From positions 310,001 through 374,000 of the forward strand of contig NZ_CADFEI010000007.1 of the NCBI RefSeq assembly GCF_902833225.1: a stretch of 64,000 nucleotides of DNA, given 5' to 3'. Position 1 is the first letter of the stretch. Every line of letters begins with the position of its first letter. Under the pieces are notes generated by a model. That model worked only from the letters and a program-made list of their open reading frames with translations, did not search any database and was not told the DNA's origin. The position numbers and the translations under genes are program-made. Of this stretch, positions 9,308-17,480 are shown one piece after another. This DNA comes from Burkholderia sp. BCC1644. Its GTDB lineage: Bacteria; Pseudomonadota; Gammaproteobacteria; Burkholderiales; Burkholderiaceae.

Positions 9308-9745
9308 TTACTGCGGCCGCTGAATGAAGCAGGTCGCCGACGCATGCGCGACGATCTTGTCGTCCGGCGTCTTCAGCGTGCCCTCCGCGACGCCCAGCGA
9401 ACGCGACAGGTGAATCACGCGCCCTTCCGCGACCAGCTCGACGTCGCGCGGCACCGGCCGCAGCATCTTCACGTGCAGATCGACCGTACCGTAGCCGACG
9501 CCGGCGTCGAGCATCGAATGCACCGCGCACCCCGTGACCGAATCGAGCACCGTGGCGGCGAACCCGCCATGCACACCGCCGAGCGGATTCAGGTGCCGGC
9601 CGTCCGCCCGCGCCGAAAATTTCACGTAACCGAGCTCGACGTCGAGCGGACGCATCGGAATCGTCTCGGAAATCGATGCGAGCGGCGCATCGCCCGACAC
9701 GGCTGCGCGCAGCAGATCGAGACCTGACAGGGAAAGCGGATTCAT
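9308..9745 (-). CDS. PaaI-type hotdog-fold thioesterase
   Basis: A 145-residue single hotdog domain with the PaaI motif GGVHGGFAATVLDSVTGCAV (about residues 56-75), where the HGG loop and following Asp belong to the active site. The family hydrolyses acyl-CoA (often aromatic) thioesters. Start ATG 9745 (MNPLSLSG) is preferred over an in-frame ATG at 9814 that would run through the operator palindrome. It is divergent from an HxlR regulator, and two near-identical palindromes sit in the shared 176-bp gap. Confidence 0.9.
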   Translation of the reverse strand: MNPLSLSGLDLLRAAVSGDAPLASISETIPMRPLDVELGYVKFSARADGRHLNPLGGVHGGFAATVLDSVTGCAVHSMLDAGVGYGTVDLHVKMLRPVPRDVELVAEGRVIHLSRSLGVAEGTLKTPDDKIVAHASATCFIQRPQ

Positions 9746-9783
9746 CGGGTTGTCTCCGGGTTGAAAGCGCGTCGCCGCGCGAG

Positions 9784-9804
9784 TAAGTTCCAAATTGGAA
9801 CTTA
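9784..9804. promoter_or_regulatory. palindromic operator, thioesterase side
   Basis: A perfect inverted repeat with 10-bp arms, TAAGTTCCAA and TTGGAACTTA, around a single central A. It shares the GTTC...GAAC outer core and the one-base centre with the palindrome at 9861-9881. It lies 39 bp upstream of the thioesterase start, where a repressor would block transcription. Confidence 0.65.
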
Positions 9805-9860
9805 TTATCGACAACGATGCCGGCCGTTGTCAACGCAGCCGCGCCCGTGACGACCGATGA

Positions 9861-9881
9861 CGGGTTCTATAATAGAACCCG
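9861..9881. promoter_or_regulatory. palindromic operator, HxlR side
   Basis: A perfect inverted repeat with 10-bp arms, CGGGTTCTAT and ATAGAACCCG, around a single central A. Placed 41 bp before the HxlR gene start. The paired arrangement with the 9784 site suggests that the HxlR protein controls both itself and the divergent thioesterase. Confidence 0.65.
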
Positions 9882-9921
9882 CTTGTTCGCTGAACCGCCG
9901 CAAGAGGCAAGAGACTCGACG

Positions 9922-10410
9922 ATGAAATGGGATGACATCGGCACGCTGAACTGTTCGGTCGCGCGCACGCTCGCCGTGCTCGGCGACCGCTGGACCATGC
10001 TGATCCTGCGCAACGCCTTCCTTGGCTGCCGCCGCTTCGATGCGTTCCAGACCCAGCTTGGCCTCACGCGCCACGTGCTGGCCGAGCGGCTCGCGCGGCT
10101 CGTCGACGAAGGCGTGCTGGTCAAGCGTGCGTATCAGGAGCGGCCGCCGCGCTTCGAATACCGGTTGACGGACAAGGGCCTCGACCTCTACCCGGCCCTG
10201 CTTGCGCTGATGGCATGGGGCGACCGCTGGAAGGATGACGGCCAGGGGCCGCCGGTGCAACTGCGCCACCGTACCTGCGGCCAGCTGATGCATGCGCTCA
10301 CCGTATGCTCGGCCTGCGGCGAACCGCTCGATGCGCGCGACGTAGAGCCCGAGCCTGGGCCGGGATGGATCGCATCCGGCGAAACCGGCGCGCCGACGGT
10401 CAAGGATTGA
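9922..10410 (+). CDS. HxlR-family winged-helix transcriptional regulator
   Basis: A 162-residue MarR-like HxlR regulator: the core is VARTLAVLGDRWTMLILRNAF, the helix-turn-helix with the recognition region around TRHVLAERLARLVDEG, and the beta wing RPPRFEYRLTDKG. A C-terminal extension contains two CxxC-like cysteine groups (HRTCGQ, CSACGE) that could bind metal or sense redox state, as some HxlR proteins do. Start is ATG 9922. Divergent from the thioesterase with two palindromes between. Confidence 0.93.
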   Translation: MKWDDIGTLNCSVARTLAVLGDRWTMLILRNAFLGCRRFDAFQTQLGLTRHVLAERLARLVDEGVLVKRAYQERPPRFEYRLTDKGLDLYPALLALMAWGDRWKDDGQGPPVQLRHRTCGQLMHALTVCSACGEPLDARDVEPEPGPGWIASGETGAPTVKD

Positions 10411-10550
10411 CGCTCGACGCAACTTTGCGTCATCGCCTCTGCCACGAGTGAACATCGCGCGAGCAATCGCGTCGCGATACTCGCGTGACCGCGCCGCTAC
10501 GTCTGCGTTACACTCACGGCCCGCTGTCTCGAAATTATTCGCTGTCCACG

Positions 10551-11174
10551 ATGTTGTCGCGCAATCGCCTCGCCGCTGCCTGTCTCGCCGCTTCCCTGCT
10601 CGCCACACCCTTCGCCGCCTTCGGCAAGACACAAAGTGAATCGCTGCTCCAGCAGGCGATCGACCTCGTGTCACGATGGCTGCCTGCGCCCACTCACGAA
10701 GCACCCGCGACACAAGTCGTCGAATCGGCATTCTCGCCCGACGGCGGCGCCGAGGCACTCGTGCTGAAAGCGATCGGCGCCGCCCGCAGCTCGATCCGGG
10801 TTGCCGCGTATTCGTTCACATCGCCGCCCGTCACGCGCGCACTGCTCGACGCGAAGCGACGCGGCGTCAATGTCGCGGTGGTCGTCGACGACAAGGGCAA
10901 CCGTGCCAAGAGCAGCAAGCAGGCGCTGAACCTGCTCGTCAACGCCGGCATCCCGACCCGCACGATCGACGCCTATGCGATTCATCACGACAAGTACCTC
11001 GTGATCGACGCCGAGCACGTCGAAACGGGTTCGTTCAACTACAGCGCGTCGGCGGCCAGCCGCAACTCGGAAAACGTCGTCGTGGTCTGGAACAATCCGC
11101 AACTCGCGTCGCGCTACCTCACGCACTGGCAAAGCCGCTTCGATCAGGGCACGCCGTACCGCTCCAGCTACTGA
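10551..11174 (+). CDS. phospholipase D-family endonuclease (Nuc-like), exported
   Basis: A 207-residue single-HKD protein. The motif IHHDKYLVIDAEHVETGSFN gives the H-x-K-x4-D signature and the downstream GSFNYS; one HKD per chain is typical of the Nuc family of endonucleases, which dimerise to form the active site. I start at ATG 10551 because MLSRNRLAAACLAASLLATP is a clear signal peptide; upstream in-frame starts add a non-signal leader. Location should be periplasmic. Nuc homologues are often plasmid or mobile-element linked, but here it stands alone. Confidence 0.88.
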   Translation: MLSRNRLAAACLAASLLATPFAAFGKTQSESLLQQAIDLVSRWLPAPTHEAPATQVVESAFSPDGGAEALVLKAIGAARSSIRVAAYSFTSPPVTRALLDAKRRGVNVAVVVDDKGNRAKSSKQALNLLVNAGIPTRTIDAYAIHHDKYLVIDAEHVETGSFNYSASAASRNSENVVVVWNNPQLASRYLTHWQSRFDQGTPYRSSY

Positions 11175-11325
11175 CGCACGCCGCACGCTTGACGCCGTTT
11201 CTCGACACTGCGCATTCGAACCGTCGTGTTGCAGATGATCGGCGAGCATGGCGCGATGTTCAATTCGGCCGAATGGCCAGTACGCCGCGTCACGCATCGA
11301 ACGACATGCGCGACGGCCGCCGCGC

Positions 11326-11541
11326 TCAATGGATTTCGGGCATCCGCCCGGTGGCGGCGCCAGCCTGCGCGGTCGGCGCACAGCGGTTCGCGTGCCCGTC
11401 CACGCCGCTTGCCGAAGACGTCGACAAACCAGGCAGCGCATGGCGCACGCAATCGGTGCTGAATGCCAGGGTGTTCTGAACCATCGGGTAAAGAAGATAC
11501 AGCGCAAACGCGAGATAGCCCGCGTACAGAATTCGAACCAT
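11326..11541 (-). CDS. small hypothetical protein with N-terminal membrane segment, 71 aa
   Basis: A 71-residue frame beginning MVRILYAGYLAFALYLLYPM, which is a good hydrophobic membrane segment or uncleaved signal, followed by a polar tail ending MPEIH. It is the only plausible gene in the 630 bp between the phospholipase D-like gene and the diguanylate cyclase. No family recognised. The remaining sequence on either side shows no further coding frame that I can support. Confidence 0.45.
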   Translation of the reverse strand: MVRILYAGYLAFALYLLYPMVQNTLAFSTDCVRHALPGLSTSSASGVDGHANRCAPTAQAGAATGRMPEIH

Positions 11542-11805
11542 GGTGCGGTGGGGTGCGATGAACGATTGGACTCGCCCTATTTACGGCATTGCGCCGAGCA
11601 CCTTGAGACGTCGCGCAGACGATTCTGCATCGTGATGCAACGCAGGCCCATGACACCTGCTTCTCACCGCATCTGCATCGATCGGGACGATGCCGAAAAT
11701 GCCGGTCGCCGGACTGGTGAGTTGGCGATGCGCCGAATAATGCGCGATACTGTCTGACATACGATCCTGTGACCGGCCCTGCAGCCGGGACAAGAGACCA
11801 GGCCC

Positions 11806-12777
11806 ATGCAAATCGCACCGAAACCGGCCGACGAGGCAGCCCGGCTCGACACGCTTCATTCGCTCTCGATCCTCGACACGCCGCCCGAAGAGCGATTCGA
11901 CCGCCTGACGCGTCTCGCGCGCCGGCTGTTCGACGTACCGATCGCGCTCGTCAGCCTCGTCGACGAGAATCGCCAGTGGTTCAAGAGCCATGCGGGCCTC
12001 GACGCCACGCAGACGTCGCGCGACGTATCGTTCTGCGCGCACGCGCTGCTCGCGGGCAATACGATGGTCATCCAGGATGCGCTGAACGACAACCGCTTCC
12101 ACGACAACCCGCTCGTGACCGGCACACCAGGCATTCGCTTCTACGCCGGCCGGCCGCTCGCGGCACCGAACGGTGCTCCTATCGGCACGCTGTGCCTGAT
12201 CGACACGCGGCCGCGTTCGCTCGAACCCGAAGAGCTCGCGCTGCTCGGCGATCTCGCCCACATGACCGAACGCGAGATCGCCGCACTGCATTTCGCGACC
12301 ACCGATGAGCTCACGCAACTGACGAACCGGCGCGGCTTCGAGATCCTCGCCCGCCACGTGCTGAGTCTGTGCGATCGCCTCGCCCGTCACGCGGTGCTGC
12401 TGTTCTTCGACCTGAACGATTTCAAGGCGATCAACGACCGCTTCGGCCATGCCGAAGGTGATCGTGCGCTCAAGACATTCGCCGAGACGCTGACCGGTGC
12501 ACTGCGCGACAGCGACGTGATCGCCCGGCTCGGCGGCGACGAATTCGTCGTGCTGCTGAGCGCCACCGATCCGGCCGACGTCGTCGAGCCGGTCGAACGC
12601 GTGACGCAGGCGCTCGCGTTGCGCAACGCGGCCGACGCGCGCGGTTACGCCATCCGGTTCAGCGTCGGGCACGTCGCTTACGATCCCGCGCGCCATCCGG
12701 CCGTGGCCGACCTGCTCGCCTCGGCCGATCACCTGATGTACGAGGACAAGCAGCGCGGCAAGACGACTGGCGCGTAA
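11806..12777 (+). CDS. GAF-GGDEF diguanylate cyclase
   Basis: A 323-residue cytoplasmic sensor: GAF domain (about residues 25-155) and a GGDEF domain (about 165-320). The active-site motif GGDEF is intact, and the product-inhibition I-site RDSD lies five residues upstream (RDSD-VIARL-GGDEF), so the enzyme should make cyclic di-GMP from GTP and be feedback inhibited. No membrane segment is present. The GAF ligand is unknown. Monocistronic, with a hairpin downstream at 12792-12815. Confidence 0.93.
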   Translation: MQIAPKPADEAARLDTLHSLSILDTPPEERFDRLTRLARRLFDVPIALVSLVDENRQWFKSHAGLDATQTSRDVSFCAHALLAGNTMVIQDALNDNRFHDNPLVTGTPGIRFYAGRPLAAPNGAPIGTLCLIDTRPRSLEPEELALLGDLAHMTEREIAALHFATTDELTQLTNRRGFEILARHVLSLCDRLARHAVLLFFDLNDFKAINDRFGHAEGDRALKTFAETLTGALRDSDVIARLGGDEFVVLLSATDPADVVEPVERVTQALALRNAADARGYAIRFSVGHVAYDPARHPAVADLLASADHLMYEDKQRGKTTGA

Positions 12778-12791
12778 CCGCGTGCAAACCG

Positions 12792-12815
12792 GGGGCGGGC
12801 GCTTGCCGCCGCCCC
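12792..12815. terminator. possible hairpin terminator between convergent genes
   Basis: GGGGCGG (12792-12798) can pair with CCGCCCC (12809-12815), followed by TTTC. It lies between the convergent cyclase and VOC genes. The T-run is short, so intrinsic termination is plausible but weak. Confidence 0.4.
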
Positions 12816-12840
12816 TTTCAGCCGCGGTTGCGCGGTTGCA

Positions 12841-13314
12841 TCAGTTCCCGCACGGCGGCGCGCTGGCCATGGCCTCCGCGATCTGCTCGGGCGTCAGGTC
12901 GCGCTGATGCGTCGCGAGCGACCAGCGATGGCCGAACGGATCCTCGACCTGGCCATAGCGATCGCCCCAGAACATGTCGGCAGCCGGCATCGTGACCGTC
13001 GCGCCGGCCGCGACGGCCTTCGCGATCGCGGCATCGGTATCCGGTACATACAGATGCAGGCAGACCGGCGTGCCTTTCAGCGCCTTCGGCCCGAGCGCGC
13101 CGTGTTCGGGCATTTCATCCACCAGCATCAGCGTCGAATCGCCAATCATGAGGCACGCGTGCGCGAGCCGGCCGTCAGGCATCGCCAGGCGAAACTGTTC
13201 GATCGCATTGAATGCGCGCTTGTAGAAGTCGATGGCTGCTGTCGCGCCGGCGCAGATCAGGTGCGGCGTCAGCGTGCGCATCCCTTCCGGGATCGGTTTG
13301 ACGGACGTGGACAT
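12841..13314 (-). CDS. VOC-family protein (PhnB/glyoxalase-like)
   Basis: A 157-residue vicinal-oxygen-chelate protein with the paired beta-alpha-beta-beta-beta modules (TPHLICAGATAAIDFYKRAF at the start; CLHLYVPDTDAAIAKAVAAG in the second half; DRYGQVEDPFGHRWSLATH at the end). The pattern is that of PhnB-like or YdcJ-like VOC proteins of unknown substrate. Start ATG 13314 is preceded by a GGAGCGAC Shine-Dalgarno region. Function beyond fold is not assigned. Confidence 0.9.
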   Translation of the reverse strand: MSTSVKPIPEGMRTLTPHLICAGATAAIDFYKRAFNAIEQFRLAMPDGRLAHACLMIGDSTLMLVDEMPEHGALGPKALKGTPVCLHLYVPDTDAAIAKAVAAGATVTMPAADMFWGDRYGQVEDPFGHRWSLATHQRDLTPEQIAEAMASAPPCGN

Positions 13315-13479
13315 GGGTGTCGCTCCTTCAGTCGGTTGTCGTATCGAAAATCGGGACGGACGCGCGATGCGCACGCCTCCGATGCTACGACGGACGACCT
13401 CGGCGGAAATCGACACGACGCCCCACATTTTTTTGTTTTCTTGAATCGCGGATCGCGCGAGCGCCCGAATCGGGCAGCG

Positions 13480-14019
13480 TCACTCCATTCGGTCGGCCCG
13501 GTCATCCGCCGTGCCGAACTGACGGCGGCATGCCTCCAGCAACCCGGCCACCGCGTCGAGCGGCAGCTCGACAAACCGGGCGATCGGCAGCATCACGCCA
13601 CCCGGCACCTTGGTGCGCGACGAATGCGGCGAGAACTGGTAGCCGATGTAACGATTCCCGGCCACGCTGATGATCCTGAATTCAGTAACGTCGCGCCATG
13701 GCGTGACGGGCTTTTCACGTGCGGCCCCGATCAGCCTGAAGCCTGTTTCGTCGATATGCAGCGCCATCTTGCGCCGCGACGAGATAAAGAAGACCGCGCT
13801 GGCCAGCACCAGCATCGCGGCCAGCACCGCCACGGGCCAGAGCGTCGGATCGGCCGCATAACCGCACAGGCTCGCCAAAGCCAGCACCGTACACACCATC
13901 GCCCTACTTTTCAGGCTCCGGCCGTCGACCGCCAGCGTCATCGGCAACTGACCGATGACAGTTCCCTCGGCGGGGTCGCCAGGCAAGCCGGAATCGTTTG
14001 TCGTGAGTTCCTCATTCAT
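13480..14019 (-). CDS. hypothetical membrane protein with PH-like C-terminal part
   Basis: A 179-residue protein with two adjacent hydrophobic helices (about residues 40-80: VCTVLALASLCGYAAD and LWPVAVLAAMLVLASAVFFI), then a soluble domain containing LHIDETGFRLIG and VTPWRDVTEFRII. This layout, two helices followed by a short beta-rich domain, is common in conserved small membrane proteins with a PH-like fold. I cannot name the family. Gene-like codon use supports it. Confidence 0.7.
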   Translation of the reverse strand: MNEELTTNDSGLPGDPAEGTVIGQLPMTLAVDGRSLKSRAMVCTVLALASLCGYAADPTLWPVAVLAAMLVLASAVFFISSRRKMALHIDETGFRLIGAAREKPVTPWRDVTEFRIISVAGNRYIGYQFSPHSSRTKVPGGVMLPIARFVELPLDAVAGLLEACRRQFGTADDRADRME

Positions 14020-14126
14020 TGTTCGATTGCTCGCGTCGACGGCAACCGGCCCATCGGCGCGGGTGCCCGGTCAAGGTTCCGATCGCGTTCACGCGGAACA
14101 AGTGCCACGCCGTCGGCTCCAGTCGA

Positions 14127-14357
14127 TTAATTGCACACCTTGACGGTGCCGTTGGTCGTGCACTGACCGACGGCCCAGTGACTTTGCCCTGCCAGATGGG
14201 GCGCCATACCCATGCCGCGAATCGGCTCGGCCGGCGACGATGCCGGCACGGCTGCCGATGCGGTCTCGGGCGACGGCGGCGGAAGCGGCGTCTCGGGCGC
14301 GGACTGGCAGGCAGCGAGCGCCAGACAGAGTGCGGATGCGATGACAGGTCTGGACAT
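14127..14357 (-). CDS. small hypothetical lipoprotein, 76 aa
   Basis: A 76-residue frame starting at ATG 14357 with a signal peptide and lipobox (MSRPVIASALCLALAAC, cleavage before Cys17), followed by a Pro/Ala/Ser-rich linker and a C-terminal piece with two cysteines (QCTTNGTVKVCN). Likely a periplasmic or outer-membrane lipoprotein. An in-frame ATG further upstream would place the signal sequence inside the protein, so I prefer this start. Function unknown. Confidence 0.65.
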   Translation of the reverse strand: MSRPVIASALCLALAACQSAPETPLPPPSPETASAAVPASSPAEPIRGMGMAPHLAGQSHWAVGQCTTNGTVKVCN

Positions 14358-14562
14358 GATCTCGTACGCGTTTGCGCCATTCGATTTGGATACCGGCTCA
14401 CCGAACATCGCATGCCCCTCCAAACCGTTCTGGCGCAACCGGCATGCAGTACGGTGATGATCCGATACTACGCCTCGCGATCGGCGTTGTGCGAACGGCC
14501 GTCCGGCCGGGCACCGCAGTCGATGCAGAAGCGCACGCGGATGCCGGCGCAGGCCGTTCCGG

Positions 14563-14871
14563 TCAGATTTGCGGAAGATCGCGCAACGTGCGCGACTCGC
14601 TCGTTGCATCGATGTCGAGTTCGATGCCTTCCGACGCATCGCGATACCGCACGCGTTTCAGCCTGGGCCCGATCGCGGTGTCGTCAGATGCCGAGAAGAT
14701 CGCGCGGACATCGCTGCCGGACGCAAGTGCACGCGCCACGTCGGCCACCGGCGCCTCGCTCGGCGTCGCCGCCCACGAACGGTCGGCCGGATTCACGGCC
14801 GCCCAGCGCACGTGCGTCACGCGCGCGGTGAGCAGATCGATTCGAACACCATTCACCGCAAACATCGACAT
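14563..14871 (-). CDS. hypothetical protein, 102 aa
   Basis: A 102-residue soluble frame from ATG 14871 (MSMFAVNGVRIDLLT). The upstream GGAGATTCCG on the minus strand is a credible ribosome site for this start rather than for the longer in-frame ATG at 14907. The protein looks like a single small alpha/beta domain with no motif I recognise. It is divergent from the DUF695-like gene. Confidence 0.6.
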   Translation of the reverse strand: MSMFAVNGVRIDLLTARVTHVRWAAVNPADRSWAATPSEAPVADVARALASGSDVRAIFSASDDTAIGPRLKRVRYRDASEGIELDIDATSESRTLRDLPQI

Positions 14872-15055
14872 CGGAATCTCCTTCGAATTTCTTGCGGCCC
14901 GTCGCACACCTGCGGCGAGTCACGGGCGGCCGCGAATCTCGCCTGCGCTTCCGGCGCGGCCGCAATCATGCGCGCTTCCCCTGCCAACGCGATTTTCGAT
15001 GATACATTGGGACGCTTTACAACCGTCAACAGACAATCGTGTACGGGAGAAACAC

Positions 15056-15799
15056 ATGACCGACGCCTGGGGAACCTTCCCTGCCAGAATGGGCGACCAT
15101 CAGGCTTTCATCAGCTTCAACCACAGCTTCGCGGAAATCGCCGAAGGCGATCCGCGCACGTCGCTGCTCACCGTGCGCGTGCCGTTCGCGCATCCGACGC
15201 CCGAAGGCCTGCCGGCCGGCGACGAATTCGCCGATCTCGCGAAGATCGAGGATCTGCTGGATGCGACTATCACCGCGAAAGGCGGTGTGCAGGTCGGCCG
15301 CATCACCGTCGACGGCAACCGGGATTTCCTGTTCTACGTGCCGTTCGACGAAGAGACCGCGACCGAAATCGTCGACGCGCTGGCCGAACAGACGGCCTAT
15401 GCGCTTCAGTACGCGCATCAGGACGATCAGGACAAGGGAGCGTACTGGCAGACCCTTTACCCGACCGACGACGACTGGCAGATGATGCGCGACATGCGCG
15501 TGCTGGATGCACTGCGGGAGAAAGGCGACGTCAGCGACGTGAGCCGGCGCGTGATGCACTGGGCGTACTTCCCGGACCCGAGCGACGCGCACCAGTTCGC
15601 GGACTGGGCCGAAGCGAAAGGCTATCCGGTCGAATCGGTCGCGCCGACCGAAGACGGCAAGTCGGCCGTGCGGTTTTCACACGAAGGCACGATGGCGCTG
15701 GCCGACATCACGCGCCATACGATCGCGATCAATCGCGAAGTGCGTTCGCTCGGCGGGGAATACGACGGATGGGAAACCAGCGTCGAACAGGCTGGCTGA
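15056..15799 (+). CDS. DUF695/RraB-like domain protein
   Basis: A 247-residue acidic protein. The N-terminal part (about 1-135: TDAWGTFPARMGDHQAFISF ... RDFLFYVPF) resembles DUF695, and the C-terminal part (about 140-240: DLYP-type TLYPTDDDWQMMRD ... RRVMHWAYFPDPSDAHQFAD) resembles the RraB/regulator of RNase E inhibitor fold. This fusion is seen in many proteobacteria, but its role is unclear. Start ATG 15056 follows ACGGGAGAAA, a good Shine-Dalgarno. Confidence 0.8.
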   Translation: MTDAWGTFPARMGDHQAFISFNHSFAEIAEGDPRTSLLTVRVPFAHPTPEGLPAGDEFADLAKIEDLLDATITAKGGVQVGRITVDGNRDFLFYVPFDEETATEIVDALAEQTAYALQYAHQDDQDKGAYWQTLYPTDDDWQMMRDMRVLDALREKGDVSDVSRRVMHWAYFPDPSDAHQFADWAEAKGYPVESVAPTEDGKSAVRFSHEGTMALADITRHTIAINREVRSLGGEYDGWETSVEQAG

Positions 15800-15848
15800 A
15801 TAGATCGGCGTGACTGCTGCGCACGACGTGACGCAATGCGTCTGGCGC

Positions 15849-15947
15849 AAAAAACATCCCGGCAGCGTTGTGACGCGCCGCCGGGATCAAGGCATCACCG
15901 GCCGAAGCCGGCGATGGGCCTGAGGGTTCGCTCAGGCACGAGGAAAG
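15849..15947 (-). ncRNA. candidate small RNA A with intrinsic terminator (minus strand)
   Basis: Read on the minus strand, this element starts with CTTTCCTCGTGCC, folds CCTGAG...CTCAGG, then a CGCCGG...CCGG hairpin, and ends with ATCCCGGC...GCCGGGAT followed by GTTTTTT. The CCTCGTGCC block recurs in two other terminator-bearing elements nearby (18620-18691, 18790-18855). A protein-coding role is not visible. The architecture recalls the Burkholderia double-hairpin small RNAs, whose exposed pyrimidine stretch resembles an anti-Shine-Dalgarno; that identification is from memory. Confidence 0.5.
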
Positions 15948-16059
15948 TGATTCGTGCGGATCAGGCGAACGGTTGCCGGGGCGCGCAGTGGGTGCCGTCG
16001 CGCAGCCTGCCGAACGCCTGTCCGGTTCCGCCGACGCAACCTTCCGGCGTCGGACGGGC

Positions 16060-16127
16060 AAAAAGCCCCCGCTCCTGCGCGAGCGAGCGGGGAAATGGTT
16101 GACCGGGCCGGGGAAGAACGGTCAACC
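16060..16127 (-). ncRNA. candidate double-hairpin small RNA D (minus strand)
   Basis: On the minus strand the first hairpin has a 9-bp stem, GGTTGACCG with CGGTCAACC, and a pyrimidine-rich loop TTCTTCCCCGG. It is followed by a terminator hairpin CCCCGCTC...GAGCGGGG and a T-run (16060-16064 as A's on plus). Hairpin, short linker, terminator is exactly a double-hairpin layout. No gene overlaps it. Confidence 0.5.
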
Positions 16128-16756
16128 GGCCAAATTGTGATCGCGGGTCACGCGATGGTCTGTGCGGCAACTCACCCTTTGGTGACAATGCGGCGGCGGC
16201 CGACAGCCTCACTGGCCGGGCGCGAGAGCCGCGGTCGATGCGAACACGCCGACGAGAATGGGCGTCAGCGCCATCACCCCGATCGTCATCACGCGGTCGG
16301 CAGTCGGTCATAGCGGCGCAGTGAAGTGCGACATGGAATTTGCCCGCGATCCTTCCACCCCGCGCGACGAGCCCGTATCGCGATACCTCGATCGATTGCC
16401 GGCAAGGCAACGCCAATACGGCGCCGCGATACTCGGACGTGTCGAAGATGCAGGAATATTTCTGCCGTCATCGAACGGCATGTGGCCTGCCAGGTCGGCA
16501 GCGATTTTGGTCGCGCCAGCCGTCAGCGGCTTTCTTCTTTTCATGTCTGGCGTTCTACTTTTTTATTTAGTACAAGCGGACGTCCTCGGAATCCGGGCAG
16601 TTTCCGGTAAGTCACGCATATTGTCAAAGCAGCGTTATTCTATTTTTTCAAGCGCCGTGATTTCGGCTGCATTTTCTTGCGCCTGATTTTGTAAAACCTC
16701 ATTTCACGAGCGCAGTACCGGAATCGCACCAGAATCGCGACCATCCGGTTTCGCCA
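16128..16756. other. intergenic stretch without a supported gene
   Basis: 629 bp with no frame that I can defend. The part around 16,490-16,700 is clearly richer in A/T than the surroundings (runs such as TTTTTTATTTAG). An open plus-strand frame of about 140 codons crosses it, but its composition changes abruptly and it lacks a ribosome site. It may be a decayed remnant of a mobile segment. Confidence 0.4.
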
Positions 16757-17167
16757 TCAAGGCGAACCGCTGGAAAACCAGTCGACAACCATGTCGATCC
16801 AGTCCAGATCGCTGACGATTTCAATGACGGTTTCGCCGACGATTTCGGTAGCCGATGCGTCTGTCGCTACTCCCCCGGCAGTCGCCGCCCCTGAAGCCAC
16901 CGCACCAGCCTTCGTGATCTCGGCAGATGCGCCGGACCTCGGGTCAGCCAGCCGCTCCAGCCAGTCGACGATATTGGCACGCGCATCTTCTTCATCGGCG
17001 AAGTCGTTCCGCGCGAGAAAGCGATCGAACACGATCCACGCGAGCGTCTTGCTTCGCGCGTCGGACTCGAGTTGCCTGTCGACAACGGCTGTCCGGCCGG
17101 ACGCCCTGATTTCGAGCGTCGCGGTGAACCGGAAATCGAGATACTCGATCTCAAGTTTCGACGACAT
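16757..17167 (-). CDS. acidic hypothetical protein, 136 aa
   Basis: A 136-residue acidic protein starting MSSKLEIEYLDFRFTATLEI. The first half looks like a compact beta-rich domain; residues about 85-110 are an Ala/Gly/Thr-rich stretch (AGAVASGAATAGGVATDAS), and the end is hydrophobic-acidic (DLDWIDMVVDWFSSG). The upstream GGGAGCAAACC on the minus strand is a usable ribosome site. I recognise no family. It sits in the accessory strip beside tRNA-His and is divergent from the 17481 gene. Confidence 0.55.
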   Translation of the reverse strand: MSSKLEIEYLDFRFTATLEIRASGRTAVVDRQLESDARSKTLAWIVFDRFLARNDFADEEDARANIVDWLERLADPRSGASAEITKAGAVASGAATAGGVATDASATEIVGETVIEIVSDLDWIDMVVDWFSSGSP

Positions 17168-17480
17168 GGTTTGCTCCCGTCACTTCGCCCCCTCCGTTCT
17201 CACGATGAGCCGCGCGTGCCGCGTTTCGCGCCACTGCGTGAATCTTGCATGACTATTGCACAGTGTGTCATTTCGGCTGGCAGTATCGCGATATTCTCGC
17301 AACCTGTCGATATCGACTGCCGACGCATGACAGCCTCTACTTGGCCGCCTGTTTTCTCTGCAACTCCGGCTACGCAGCGATTCGCTCCGTTCTTCTATTC
17401 CGGGTATCGACCTGCTCCGCAGCCGCGGTCGCGCTGCTAAACTCAAACCAAAGAGACCGATTGCGCCAGAAGAGGAAATA
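17168..17480. promoter_or_regulatory. divergent intergenic region, 313 bp
   Basis: The gap between two divergent unknown genes. It is less GC-rich than the genes and should contain both promoters. I see no clear palindrome, repeat or RNA structure in it. The right gene has a credible ribosome site (AGAGGAAATA) just before its ATG. Confidence 0.35.

Noticed and set aside
16258..16686. 142-codon plus-strand frame in the accessory strip
   Set aside because: Composition changes halfway, no ribosome site, no folded-protein character; recorded only as an intergenic stretch.
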